Under the pieces are notes generated by a model. The model made no database searches and was not told the DNA's origin. It saw only the letters and a list, made by a program, of their open reading frames with translations. A stretch of DNA of 7,663 nt from UTCFX2 sp002050125. GTDB lineage: Bacteria > Chloroflexota > Anaerolineae > Anaerolineales > UBA4823. The position numbers and the translations under genes were made by a program. Location of the stretch: assembly GCA_027494035.1 (NCBI GenBank), contig JAOSJQ010000022.1, forward strand, positions 1 to 7,663, written 5' to 3'. Positions 1 through 4,188 of the stretch are shown here, one piece after another. Numbering within the stretch: position 1 is the stretch's first letter; each line of letters starts with the position of its first letter.

Positions 1-308
1 TAGCGCATGGCGGTAACAGTGATGGGCGCCGGCAGTGCTGCCTGTGGTTGCCGAGTGCTCACCTGGTAGTGAGCATCTATCATGTCGGCCCGCTGCATCT
101 GGCGTGCGTCGATGCGCTCACGGACACGGAAATACAAGTCGATCACCTTATCGGCTAACAAGATGCCCGTGAGTAGAATGATGAATCCCACCATCGGCCA
201 GGGGGTCTCCTGGTGTTGGAGTGCGGCCACTACCACGTAGATCAGCGCCAGTACAGCGCCTAGAATCGTTAGGATTCCGAGATAGTCCCACACGCTAGAC
301 TGTTTCAT
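1..308 (-). CDS. Two-span membrane protein, 3' end cut by window edge
   Basis: The frame is open from the ATG at 308 to the left edge, giving at least 102 residues; the last two bases read TA, so a stop may fall just outside. Two hydrophobic stretches, residues about 9-30 and 39-53, are separated by a short QHQETPWP turn. They are followed by a charged helix (RVRERIDARQMQRAD) and a Gln/Ala/Pro-rich tail. An AGGAG Shine-Dalgarno lies 7 bases upstream of the ATG, inside the end of the preceding 28-residue gene, so the two are probably co-translated. Two closely spaced spans with a charged C-terminus would fit a holin-like protein, but I recognise no family. Its position behind a lipoprotein gene and a membrane micropeptide gene suggests a membrane or lysis module; this is inference. 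Confidence 0.75.
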   Translation of the reverse strand, partial: MKQSSVWDYLGILTILGAVLALIYVVVAALQHQETPWPMVGFIILLTGILLADKVIDLYFRVRERIDARQMQRADMIDAHYQVSTRQPQAALPAPITVTAMR

Positions 309-311
309 AGG

Positions 312-398
312 TCATCTCCTCTTGCGAGCGAATAGCAGATAGCCGCCGATTGCCAGTAACACCAATGCGCCGATCACGATTAATCCTGAAGTGTCCAT
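312..398 (-). CDS. 28-residue single-span membrane peptide
   Basis: This short ORF reads MDTSGLIVIGALVLLAIGG followed by YLLFARKRR and a TGA stop. It is one hydrophobic helix (residues about 6-23) with a basic ARKRR end, which predicts an N-out, C-in single span. The ATG follows the stop of the lipoprotein gene by three bases in the string TGA-CCT-ATG. The same TGA-CCT-ATG junction joins this gene to the next one at 314-306. There is no strong Shine-Dalgarno, so translation probably relies on coupling to the upstream gene. Its 3' end contains the AGGAG of the next gene. Small membrane peptides in such positions are often holin-like or lysis-control factors in phages, but nothing here proves a role. 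Confidence rests on tight packing, the hydrophobic profile and the basic tail. Confidence 0.6.
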   Translation of the reverse strand: MDTSGLIVIGALVLLAIGGYLLFARKRR

Positions 399-401
399 AG
401 G

Positions 402-887
402 TCATATTGTCCGCTCCCGGCCATTGCGCGCTTGGAGCTGTGCCAGCGCCCGATCTCGCGCCCGGATCTCCGGCCAGCTCGCCGGCGTGCCGATCTGCGC
501 TTGTGGGTCTGCCGGCGTGACTTGGTAACGCTGGTAATACGTGGGCTGTAGCGGCTGTCTGTTTGCGCTGCGGAGCATAAACGCCATTGCCAGCGACAAG
601 CCCATCGCGCCGGCCGCCAGGACAAACGCGAGTATCAGCACCATCTGATAGTCGGCAATGCGCGCATTCTGGGCGTCGATAAGTGCTTGCGCGGTGCGTG
701 CCTGGGTTTCAGCCTGCGCCCTGGTGGTTTCAGCGGCCAGCCGTTCGGCTTCAGCCTGGGCGTGGGTTGCCTCTGCCTGGGCTGCCTCTGCATTGGCGCG
801 GGTCTGTGCCACTTCGACGATGTCGCCACACGCTGTAAGCGACAGTGCCAGGATGCCGGCGGACATGAGGGTGATAAGGCGCCCCAT
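402..887 (-). CDS. Lipoprotein with coiled coil and C-terminal transmembrane segment (unimolecular-spanin-like)
   Basis: The protein has 161 residues from the ATG at 887, chosen because it starts one base after the stop of the upstream gene and directly begins a signal peptide. Residues 1-19 are a type II signal sequence with lipobox L17-T-A-C20; Gly at +2 would favour outer-membrane sorting in enterobacteria. Residues 23-81 are an Ala/Gln/Glu-rich helix with repeated AQAEA-type units, probably a coiled coil. Residues 82-105 form a hydrophobic span, and residues 106-161 a Pro/Gln/Arg-rich tail that should be cytoplasmic. Lipid anchor, periplasmic linker and inner-membrane span in one chain match the known architecture of unimolecular spanins such as phage T1 gp11. 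The 59-residue helix is short for the whole periplasm, and the long tail is unusual, so a simple inner-membrane lipoprotein is the main alternative. Confidence 0.8.
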   Translation of the reverse strand: MGRLITLMSAGILALSLTACGDIVEVAQTRANAEAAQAEATHAQAEAERLAAETTRAQAETQARTAQALIDAQNARIADYQMVLILAFVLAAGAMGLSLAMAFMLRSANRQPLQPTYYQRYQVTPADPQAQIGTPASWPEIRARDRALAQLQARNGRERTI

Positions 888-888
888 G

Positions 889-1128
889 TCACTTGCCCCG
901 CTGGGCACGGCGCCGCGGCCGCGCGGTTGTGGCTTGCAGCTCGGCGACTGGCCGGCCTGTGAAGTCGGCCGCCACTTGCCGGGCGCCCGCGGGGTCGCCG
1001 GCGTGCACCAAATTCACCATTTTTTGCACGGCGCGTAGGCCCTTGGCTCCGTGCCTGCGCTCAATGCGCCTTACCTCGGCTAGAAATTCGTTGCGGAGTG
1101 CGTCACGTTTAGCGGTCTTAGCGGTCAT
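889..1128 (-). CDS. Small basic helical protein, unknown function
   Basis: The 79-residue product starts at an ATG preceded by a near-perfect GAGGTGAG Shine-Dalgarno at 5-6 bases. It begins MTAKTAKRDALRNEF, is predicted to be mostly helical through about residue 58, and ends in a basic Pro/Arg tail (ARPRRRAQRGK). I recognise no family and see no RHH or classical helix-turn-helix signature. The tail resembles the basic, proline-containing tails of the two RHH proteins encoded just upstream (in transcription order), and its first codons (ATGACCGCTAA) are shared with the RHH gene at 1738. Its stop is one base from the next ATG, so it is translationally coupled to the lipoprotein gene. Three CGTCTCAC/GTGAGACG elements lie in its leader, one of them overlapping its Shine-Dalgarno. 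Confidence 0.7.
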   Translation of the reverse strand: MTAKTAKRDALRNEFLAEVRRIERRHGAKGLRAVQKMVNLVHAGDPAGARQVAADFTGRPVAELQATTARPRRRAQRGK

Positions 1129-1181
1129 CGTCTCACCTCGTTTTGTAACGTGAGACGGTAGAATTTATGTAGCCGTCTCAC
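1129..1181 (-). promoter_or_regulatory. Operator-like triple repeat in the leader of the 1128 gene
   Basis: The 8-mer CGTCTCAC occurs at 1129-1136 and 1174-1181, and its reverse complement GTGAGACG at 1150-1157. Each neighbouring pair forms an inverted repeat; the distal pair has 9-bp arms (1150-1158 and 1173-1181) around an AT-rich 14-bp loop. The first copy overlaps the Shine-Dalgarno of the 1128 gene, and the AT-rich loop is where a -10 element could sit on the minus strand. I see no good -35. Binding by a repressor or RNA structure that hides the ribosome site are both possible. Confidence 0.55.
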
Positions 1182-1242
1182 ATGCTTACTCCATGTGTTC
1201 GGTCAGGGTCGTGTGACTGTTTGCGCAGTCATGCGGCCCGTT

Positions 1243-1437
1243 TTATTGCACCTGTGCCGGTGCCCTCGGCTTTGGCTTAGGCCTGGGTTTTGCGGTAACG
1301 CCGCGCCGCTCGGCAAATTCCCTAAGTGCCAGCTCCAATACAGCCGTGCCACTTATGCCGAGTTTGGCGGACAGCGCATCTCGTAATGCCAGCGCCTCAG
1401 CGGACAGCCTCATTGACGTGCCTTTGGTTACAGCCAT
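1243..1437 (-). CDS. Ribbon-helix-helix DNA-binding protein (first paralog)
   Basis: This 64-residue protein shows the Arc/MetJ/CopG fold pattern: a short strand (GTSMRLS, residues 6-12), helix A (about 13-26), the turn LGIS, then helix B (TAVLELALREFAERRG, about 31-46). A tail follows that is rich in Lys-Pro and Arg-Pro (AKPRPKPKPRAPAQVQ). The start was placed at the ATG at 1437 because the longer reading adds a non-RHH stretch. It is 22/41 identical over the RHH core to the protein encoded at 1544-1738, so the two are recent duplicates. RHH proteins bind DNA as dimers through the paired strands and usually repress their own promoters. A palindrome GTGTA-C-TACAC overlaps the proposed -10 of this gene. 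No toxin gene is adjacent, so a plain transcription or copy-control regulator is more likely than an antitoxin. Confidence 0.85.
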   Translation of the reverse strand: MAVTKGTSMRLSAEALALRDALSAKLGISGTAVLELALREFAERRGVTAKPRPKPKPRAPAQVQ

Positions 1438-1473
1438 GCGATACAGTGTACTACACATGCCCCTAGAACGCAA
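1438..1473 (-). promoter_or_regulatory. Predicted promoter for a leaderless mRNA, with operator
   Basis: On the minus strand TTGCGT (1473-1468) and TACACT (1450-1445) are separated by exactly 17 bp, and the -10 ends 7 bases before the ATG at 1437. Transcription would start about at the ATG, and no Shine-Dalgarno is present, so a leaderless message is predicted. The perfect inverted repeat GTGTA-C-TACAC (1446-1456) overlaps the -10. The element GATACAGTGTACT (1440-1452) recurs with two changes upstream of the paralogous RHH gene. Confidence 0.45.
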
Positions 1474-1476
1474 TAG

Positions 1477-1565
1477 GAAGCCCACAGGGACGTTTTTTGT
1501 GGGCTATAGGCTGTGTGACACCTGCGGCACACAAAAAACGCCGCTACGGGCTTCCTGTGGGCTTC
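1477..1565. repeat. Composite inverted repeat between the two RHH genes
   Basis: Two nested perfect inverted repeats share one centre region. The outer arms are 12 bp (GAAGCCCACAGG at 1477-1488, complement at 1554-1565) and the inner arms 11 bp (CGTTTTTTGTG at 1491-1501, complement at 1530-1540). Alternative stems compete: AGCCCACA 1479-1486 with 1498-1505, and GCGGC 1524-1528 with GCCGC 1540-1544. The right outer arm lies inside the end of the RHH gene at 1544-1738, where GGGCTTC is repeated in tandem. It may act as a transcription terminator or attenuator between the two genes, or be a small palindromic insertion. Confidence 0.6.
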
Positions 1566-1738
1566 TGTGGCCTGCGCTTGGGCTTTGGCGCCTTGACGCC
1601 TTCCAGCTCGGCCAAGCGCCTGATCCCCAGTTCGATTACAGCCGTTTGGGACAGTCCTAACTTACGGGCTAACAGCCTGCGAAGGATCTGACCATCACGC
1701 GATAGACGGATAGACGTTTGGGTGGGTTTAGCGGTCAT
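1544..1738 (-). CDS. Ribbon-helix-helix DNA-binding protein (second paralog)
   Basis: This is a 64-residue RHH protein with a strand at QTSIRLS (7-13), helix A (about 14-27), the turn LGLS and helix B (TAVIELGIRRLAELEG, about 32-47). A Lys/Pro-rich tail (KAPKPKRRPQKPTGSP) follows. It is the closer of the two RHH genes to the phased repeat array at 1896-1971 and has its own dense operator-like region just upstream. No Shine-Dalgarno precedes the ATG at 1738; GATACA lies 8 bases upstream and could be a -10 for a leaderless message, but no convincing -35 is present. The paralogs share core and length but differ in helix-B surface residues, so they may recognise related sites or form mixed dimers. 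Known relatives include copy-number repressors, plasmid partition proteins (ParR, omega) and antitoxins; which applies is not decided here. Confidence 0.85.
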   Translation of the reverse strand: MTAKPTQTSIRLSRDGQILRRLLARKLGLSQTAVIELGIRRLAELEGVKAPKPKRRPQKPTGSP

Positions 1739-1860
1739 ACACCATTTGTATCACGGATACGGTGTACCCTGTTTGTATAAGCCTTGTATACGAATGATAA
1801 GTAATGGTTATCATTCATTACTCGCGTACCGCGCCTGTGATACAAGCGGTTTTTGTACAG
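1739..1860. promoter_or_regulatory. Operator-dense, AT-rich control region upstream of the RHH gene
   Basis: This stretch holds direct repeats TTTGTAT (1745-1751, 1772-1778) and CTTGTAT (1783-1789), plus TTTGTAC (1852-1858) and the inverted partner TGATACAA (1838-1845). GTATC-ACG-GATAC (1748-1760) is a perfect inverted repeat, and GATACGGTGTACC (1756-1768) matches 11 of 13 bases of the element at the other RHH promoter. Two interlocked inverted repeats follow: GAATGATAA/TTATCATTC (1792-1800, 1808-1816) and GTAATG/CATTAC (1801-1806, 1816-1821). It is the most AT-rich non-coding part of the window. Autoregulation by the RHH proteins is the simplest reading. Confidence 0.6.
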
Positions 1861-1895
1861 GGTTGGGGTAGGGGAGAAACACTGAGGGGGTGCTT

Positions 1896-1971
1896 TAGAC
1901 AAGCGCTAGACAAGTTTAGACAAGTCCGGCCAGCTCCGGCGGAGTGCCGGAAGTTGCCGGCGGATTGCCGG
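1896..1971. repeat. Helically phased direct-repeat array
   Basis: TAGACAAG occurs three times at 1896, 1907 and 1917 (steps of 11 and 10 bp). It is followed by five CCGG cores at 1926, 1936, 1947, 1957 and 1968 (steps of 10, 11, 10 and 11 bp). The last three are embedded in TGCCGG followed by AAGT, CGGAT or AGTG. All repeats therefore face about the same side of the helix. The array is non-coding, lying between the stop at 1978 and the RHH control region. Such phasing is typical of iterons or of partition sites bound by RHH proteins, but CCGG is common in this DNA, so the second half is weaker evidence. Confidence 0.6.
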
Positions 1972-1977
1972 AGTGAA

Positions 1978-2139
1978 TCACTGCGCCGGCGGCCGATCGT
2001 GCGCGCGGAGCTGCCGGCATAGTAAAACCTTCGCGTGCAATACGCGCATTTGTTCATCCAATGGCGCGCATGAATCGCTAAGCCGCCTAAATTCACGATC
2101 TAGCGCTGCAATCTCGCGTAGGATCTGCTCTGTGCTCAT
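1978..2139 (-). CDS. 53-residue coiled-coil protein related to the 257-residue neighbour
   Basis: I chose the ATG at 2139, which has AGAGGA 10 bases upstream, over an in-frame ATG at 2253 whose extra 38 residues do not look like protein and would overlap the previous gene. The 53-residue product is one charged helix with a break at APLDE (residues 25-29). Residues 10-47 align with residues 35-72 of the protein at 2235-3008 (about 11 identities, sharing RL-S/T-D/E-S/T-x-AP-L/I-DE). It is therefore a short paralog or a duplicated, trimmed copy of that N-terminal helical hairpin. It might interact with the larger protein through this segment, but that is inference. A strong hairpin (2155-2185) sits just upstream of its ribosome site. 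No function is recognised. Confidence 0.65.
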   Translation of the reverse strand: MSTEQILREIAALDREFRRLSDSCAPLDEQMRVLHAKVLLCRQLRAHDRPPAQ

Positions 2140-2154
2140 GGGCTTATATCCTCT

Positions 2155-2185
2155 GGCGCTGGTGCCAGTCGCACACACCAGCGCC
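2155..2185 (-). other. Hairpin just upstream of the 53-residue gene
   Basis: Perfect 10-bp arms (GGCGCTGGTG at 2155-2164 and its complement at 2176-2185) enclose an 11-base loop. On the minus strand the stem ends immediately before the AGAGGA of the gene starting at 2139. No run of T follows, so it is a poor intrinsic terminator. A structure that affects translation or mRNA stability, or a protein-binding site, is more likely. Confidence 0.5.
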
Positions 2186-2234
2186 CCGCTGATGACGATT
2201 CGGAGTTTCCCGTAAACGTCCGACTGTTGCCTAC

Positions 2235-3008
2235 CTATGCTTTGGCGGTCCATTCGGCGCCGTCGCTGTCGTTGTCATCTGCCCCGGCCGTACCATCCGC
2301 CCGCGTGTACACCAGCAGCCCTAGGCTGTTGCGGGTTATTGTGTAGCCCTCTGGCGCTTCGATGGGGGTAGGGGGTGGGGCGGGGGTGAATACGCCGTTG
2401 CTATAAATGCCGTCCGGCCCAGCTGCAATGCGCCCTGGGTGTAGGTCGTGCCAGCCAGCGGTAAGGGCTGCATCGCCCAAGCGGTGGTAGGACGCGAGCA
2501 ATTCATCGCAGTCTTTCATCACATCGCTCAGCTCGCTGATACGGCTGCTGAGTCGGATATGCGCGAATTTATGGCGCTCGATCTGGGCCATGAGTTCGAT
2601 ACGCCGCTCCAACCATTCAGGGGTGGCGCCGCCCTTGCCGTCCCATGAATAGGCGGACCATAGCTCATTGCGCGCCGCTTCATCCTGCCGGCTGTTGTCC
2701 TCTCGTTGTGGTGACAGTTGCTCATACTCGGCCTTTGCTGCAACGCGCCGCTGCATGATCCCGTTGACGCGAGACTGCCATGCCAGATGACGCGCGATGC
2801 CCAACTGTGCCGTAATCGCCGCGCGCTTGGTCATCGCCGCGGCCAGCTCGTCAATCGGCGCAAGTGTTTCGGTGAGTCGTTGGATCTCGGATTCCAGCTC
2901 CGCCGACTGTTGCGTCAAGCGCGTGAGTTCGTCGACTGGCGCCGGCGCCGCTGGTGGTGGTTGCACCTGCTTGTCAGTCGTTTTATTCGTTCGTGTTAAC
3001 AATGCCAT
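2235..3008 (-). CDS. 257-residue coiled-coil protein, unknown function
   Basis: The start at 3008 has AGAGGA 6 bases upstream. After a short basic, Pro/Ala-rich N-terminus (residues 1-25), residues about 27-75 form a helical hairpin with a break at LAPIDE (49-54). Residues 76-115 are a second helix (QSRVNGIMQRR through SRQDEAARNELW), and residues 130-177 a third coiled-coil region. Residues 185-235 include a glycine/proline-containing part with APPPTPIEAPEGY, ending in a short acidic tail. There is no signal peptide or membrane span. Placement one gene after a small terminase might suggest a scaffold or head-assembly role, but the composition equally fits a general oligomeric adaptor. The N-terminal hairpin recurs in the next gene (1978-2139). 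I recognise no family. Confidence 0.8.
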   Translation of the reverse strand: MALLTRTNKTTDKQVQPPPAAPAPVDELTRLTQQSAELESEIQRLTETLAPIDELAAAMTKRAAITAQLGIARHLAWQSRVNGIMQRRVAAKAEYEQLSPQREDNSRQDEAARNELWSAYSWDGKGGATPEWLERRIELMAQIERHKFAHIRLSSRISELSDVMKDCDELLASYHRLGDAALTAGWHDLHPGRIAAGPDGIYSNGVFTPAPPPTPIEAPEGYTITRNSLGLLVYTRADGTAGADDNDSDGAEWTAKA

Positions 3009-3178
3009 TGTGTTTCCTCTGGGAATTTCCCATGTTGTAAAACTTGGTTGTTGTTACCTGTTGGTAAGCCAGGTACCCCCCAGGGGGGGGATTAAATCTC
3101 TACAGTCTCTCAACTAGAGACCGCGGTGCCCGCCTTCTTTTTGCATCGGCAGTGCGAGTATCGGGGGTCAAAACATGC
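3009..3178. promoter_or_regulatory. 170-bp intergenic region with several palindromes
   Basis: The region separates the small terminase from the coiled-coil gene. It contains GTCTCT-CAACT-AGAGAC (3105-3121), the G/C hairpin C6-A-G8 (3076-3090), and the odd palindrome GGGAATTTCCC (3021-3031) about a dozen bases upstream of the 3008 start. The last is the reverse complement of an 11-mer found in the inverted repeat inside the replication gene. I found no convincing -35/-10 pair on the minus strand, but the gap size and structures suggest a transcription break or restart here. Confidence 0.5.
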
Positions 3179-3703
3179 CTACTCATGCCCTTCTGCCCCT
3201 GGGTGTTCCTGTCCGTTCCTGGACGGTGCTTTGGTCTTTTGCGCCATCTTCCTGTCTGCAATACGCCTCAGATAGTCCATGAACTCATCCGGTTCGTTTT
3301 TGACAGGCGACACGCCCGATCTGCTCGATGGTGTCATGCCAAATTCGAGCATGAACGCGCGCATGTTCACCCATGCCCGGTTGGCAATGCCCACCCACGG
3401 GCTTACTACCTCAAATCCGTTTGGCGTCATTACCGTGAGCCCATGTTTCGCCAAATGCCGCTCCGCCTGCGCACATCGCGCGTAGAACGTGCAATAGCCG
3501 GCCAGCGCAGAACGATCCACCCGCAAGAGTAGCCCGGCATCATGCAGCTCACCCGATACGCGCGCCCACTCGCGTTTAGCCTCTGGACATAGATGCTTTG
3601 GGCATTCTGGCATGTCCTTCGGTAGCTCCGGCTCCGGTGGCAACTTGCGCCCGCCCGGATTGCCAGCGAGTTTTTTGAGCGCGGTTGGCTTACGTTTGGT
3701 CAT
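3179..3703 (-). CDS. terS: Phage terminase small subunit, P27 family
   Basis: The small terminase recognises the packaging site and brings the large ATPase/nuclease subunit to concatemeric DNA. The 174-residue product carries the P27 family pattern in order: an N-terminal LKKLAGNPGGRKLP with PEPELP (residues about 9-28), CPKHLCPEAKREWARVSGEL (34-53), then GLLLRVDRSALAGYC (57-71). YARCAQAERHLAKHGL (74-89), a PNGFEVVSPWV segment, an AN-AWVNMRAFMLEFGMTPSSRS helix and turn (107-129), and a polar tail follow. It is slightly longer than typical family members because of the charged C-terminus. The ATG overlaps the previous stop (ATGA), with GAGG 6 bases upstream of the ATG. Unusually, no large terminase follows: after a 170-bp gap comes a coiled-coil gene. 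Confidence 0.93.
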   Translation of the reverse strand: MTKRKPTALKKLAGNPGGRKLPPEPELPKDMPECPKHLCPEAKREWARVSGELHDAGLLLRVDRSALAGYCTFYARCAQAERHLAKHGLTVMTPNGFEVVSPWVGIANRAWVNMRAFMLEFGMTPSSRSGVSPVKNEPDEFMDYLRRIADRKMAQKTKAPSRNGQEHPGAEGHE

Positions 3704-3915
3704 TCACGCCTCACAGTGCCGGCGTATATCTCAACCAGCGCCACGGGGATCGTGCTCCGCAGGATGGTTAGCCAGGCTGCCAGCGATGCCGCCGGCACCT
3801 CCTTGTCCAACACGTCCACGTTATCGCTTGCGGCAAGCTGCGCCTCCCAACGATCAGCGCGCGCCCGGTCGGTTGATTCGCGCATCACGGATACAAACAG
3901 CTCTCGATAGGTCAT
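3700..3915 (-). CDS. 71-residue unknown protein upstream of the small terminase
   Basis: The ATG at 3915 has a strong GGGAGGTG Shine-Dalgarno, and the upstream stop is only three bases away. Its own stop overlaps the small-terminase ATG by four bases, so the two are translated together. The product starts MTYRELFVSVMRE and has a charged helix (STDRARADRWEAQLAASD). A hydrophobic helix (PAASLAAWLTILRSTIPVALVEIY, residues about 41-64) follows; it is amphipathic rather than a clear membrane span. Coupling to the terminase suggests a role in packaging or DNA metabolism, but I recognise no domain and this is inference only. Confidence 0.75.
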   Translation of the reverse strand: MTYRELFVSVMRESTDRARADRWEAQLAASDNVDVLDKEVPAASLAAWLTILRSTIPVALVEIYAGTVRRE

Positions 3916-3918
3916 CGG

Positions 3919-4188
3919 CTACACCTCCCGTTCCGCCCTGGCCAGCTCCGCGCGCATTTGCTGCAACGTCTTGCGCCCGGATCTGGGCGCCGGCGTGCCA
4001 GGTTGTGGCGCCCGGGCCCCATGCGCCGCGCGAAGGTGGTCGCAATAGCGCTTCAGCGCTTCGCGTGCCTGGCCAGGACCTGGCATGACTGCCGGCCCGT
4101 CTGCATGTTCGGCCCCGCGCCCCTCGGCTTCGGCGAGTAAGCACCTCAACTTGTCCTGATCTGCTTGCGATAGTCGTACCTTGCTCAT
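3919..4188 (-). CDS. 89-residue unknown protein with two helices and a Pro-rich linker
   Basis: The start at 4188 overlaps the preceding stop (ATGA) and has a GAGAGGA ribosome site; a longer in-frame reading to 4278 lacks these features. The product begins MSKVRLSQADQDKLRCLLAEAEGR (helical) and continues with GPGQAREALKRYCDHLRAAHG (about 37-57). A Pro/Gly/Arg-rich linker then leads to a final helix TLQQMRAELARAEREV (74-89). The mixture of short charged helices and a basic linker resembles small phage accessory or DNA-binding proteins, but there is no recognisable motif. It lies in the replication-to-terminase operon between two other small unknown genes. Confidence 0.75.
   Translation of the reverse strand: MSKVRLSQADQDKLRCLLAEAEGRGAEHADGPAVMPGPGQAREALKRYCDHLRAAHGARAPQPGTPAPRSGRKTLQQMRAELARAEREV

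Noticed and set aside
658..1038. Long plus-strand ORF opposite the lipoprotein gene
   Set aside because: Ala/Cys/Ser-rich mirror translation of the coiled-coil codons, with no ribosome site; the minus-strand gene has signal peptide, lipobox and membrane span.
1214..1231. Terminator hairpin after the first RHH gene
   Set aside because: The stem is only 6 bp (TGACTG/CAGTCA) with no T tract on the minus strand.
1243..1738. Toxin-antitoxin module formed by the two RHH proteins
   Set aside because: The two genes are paralogs of each other and no toxin-like partner is adjacent.
1896..1971. CRISPR array
   Set aside because: Repeats are only 4-8 bp at one-turn spacing with no room for spacers, and no cas gene is present.
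2140..2253. Longer start for the 53-residue gene
   Set aside because: The added 38 residues are not protein-like, would overlap the previous gene, and the inner ATG has AGAGGA upstream and matches the paralog.
2235..3008. Large terminase or portal gene after the small terminase
   Set aside because: No Walker motifs or nuclease residues; the product is coiled coil.
3612..4088. Plus-strand ORF of 158 codons opposite the small genes
   Set aside because: Pro/Ala/Arg-rich low-complexity translation typical of antisense GC-rich frames; minus-strand genes here are coupled by ATGA overlaps.
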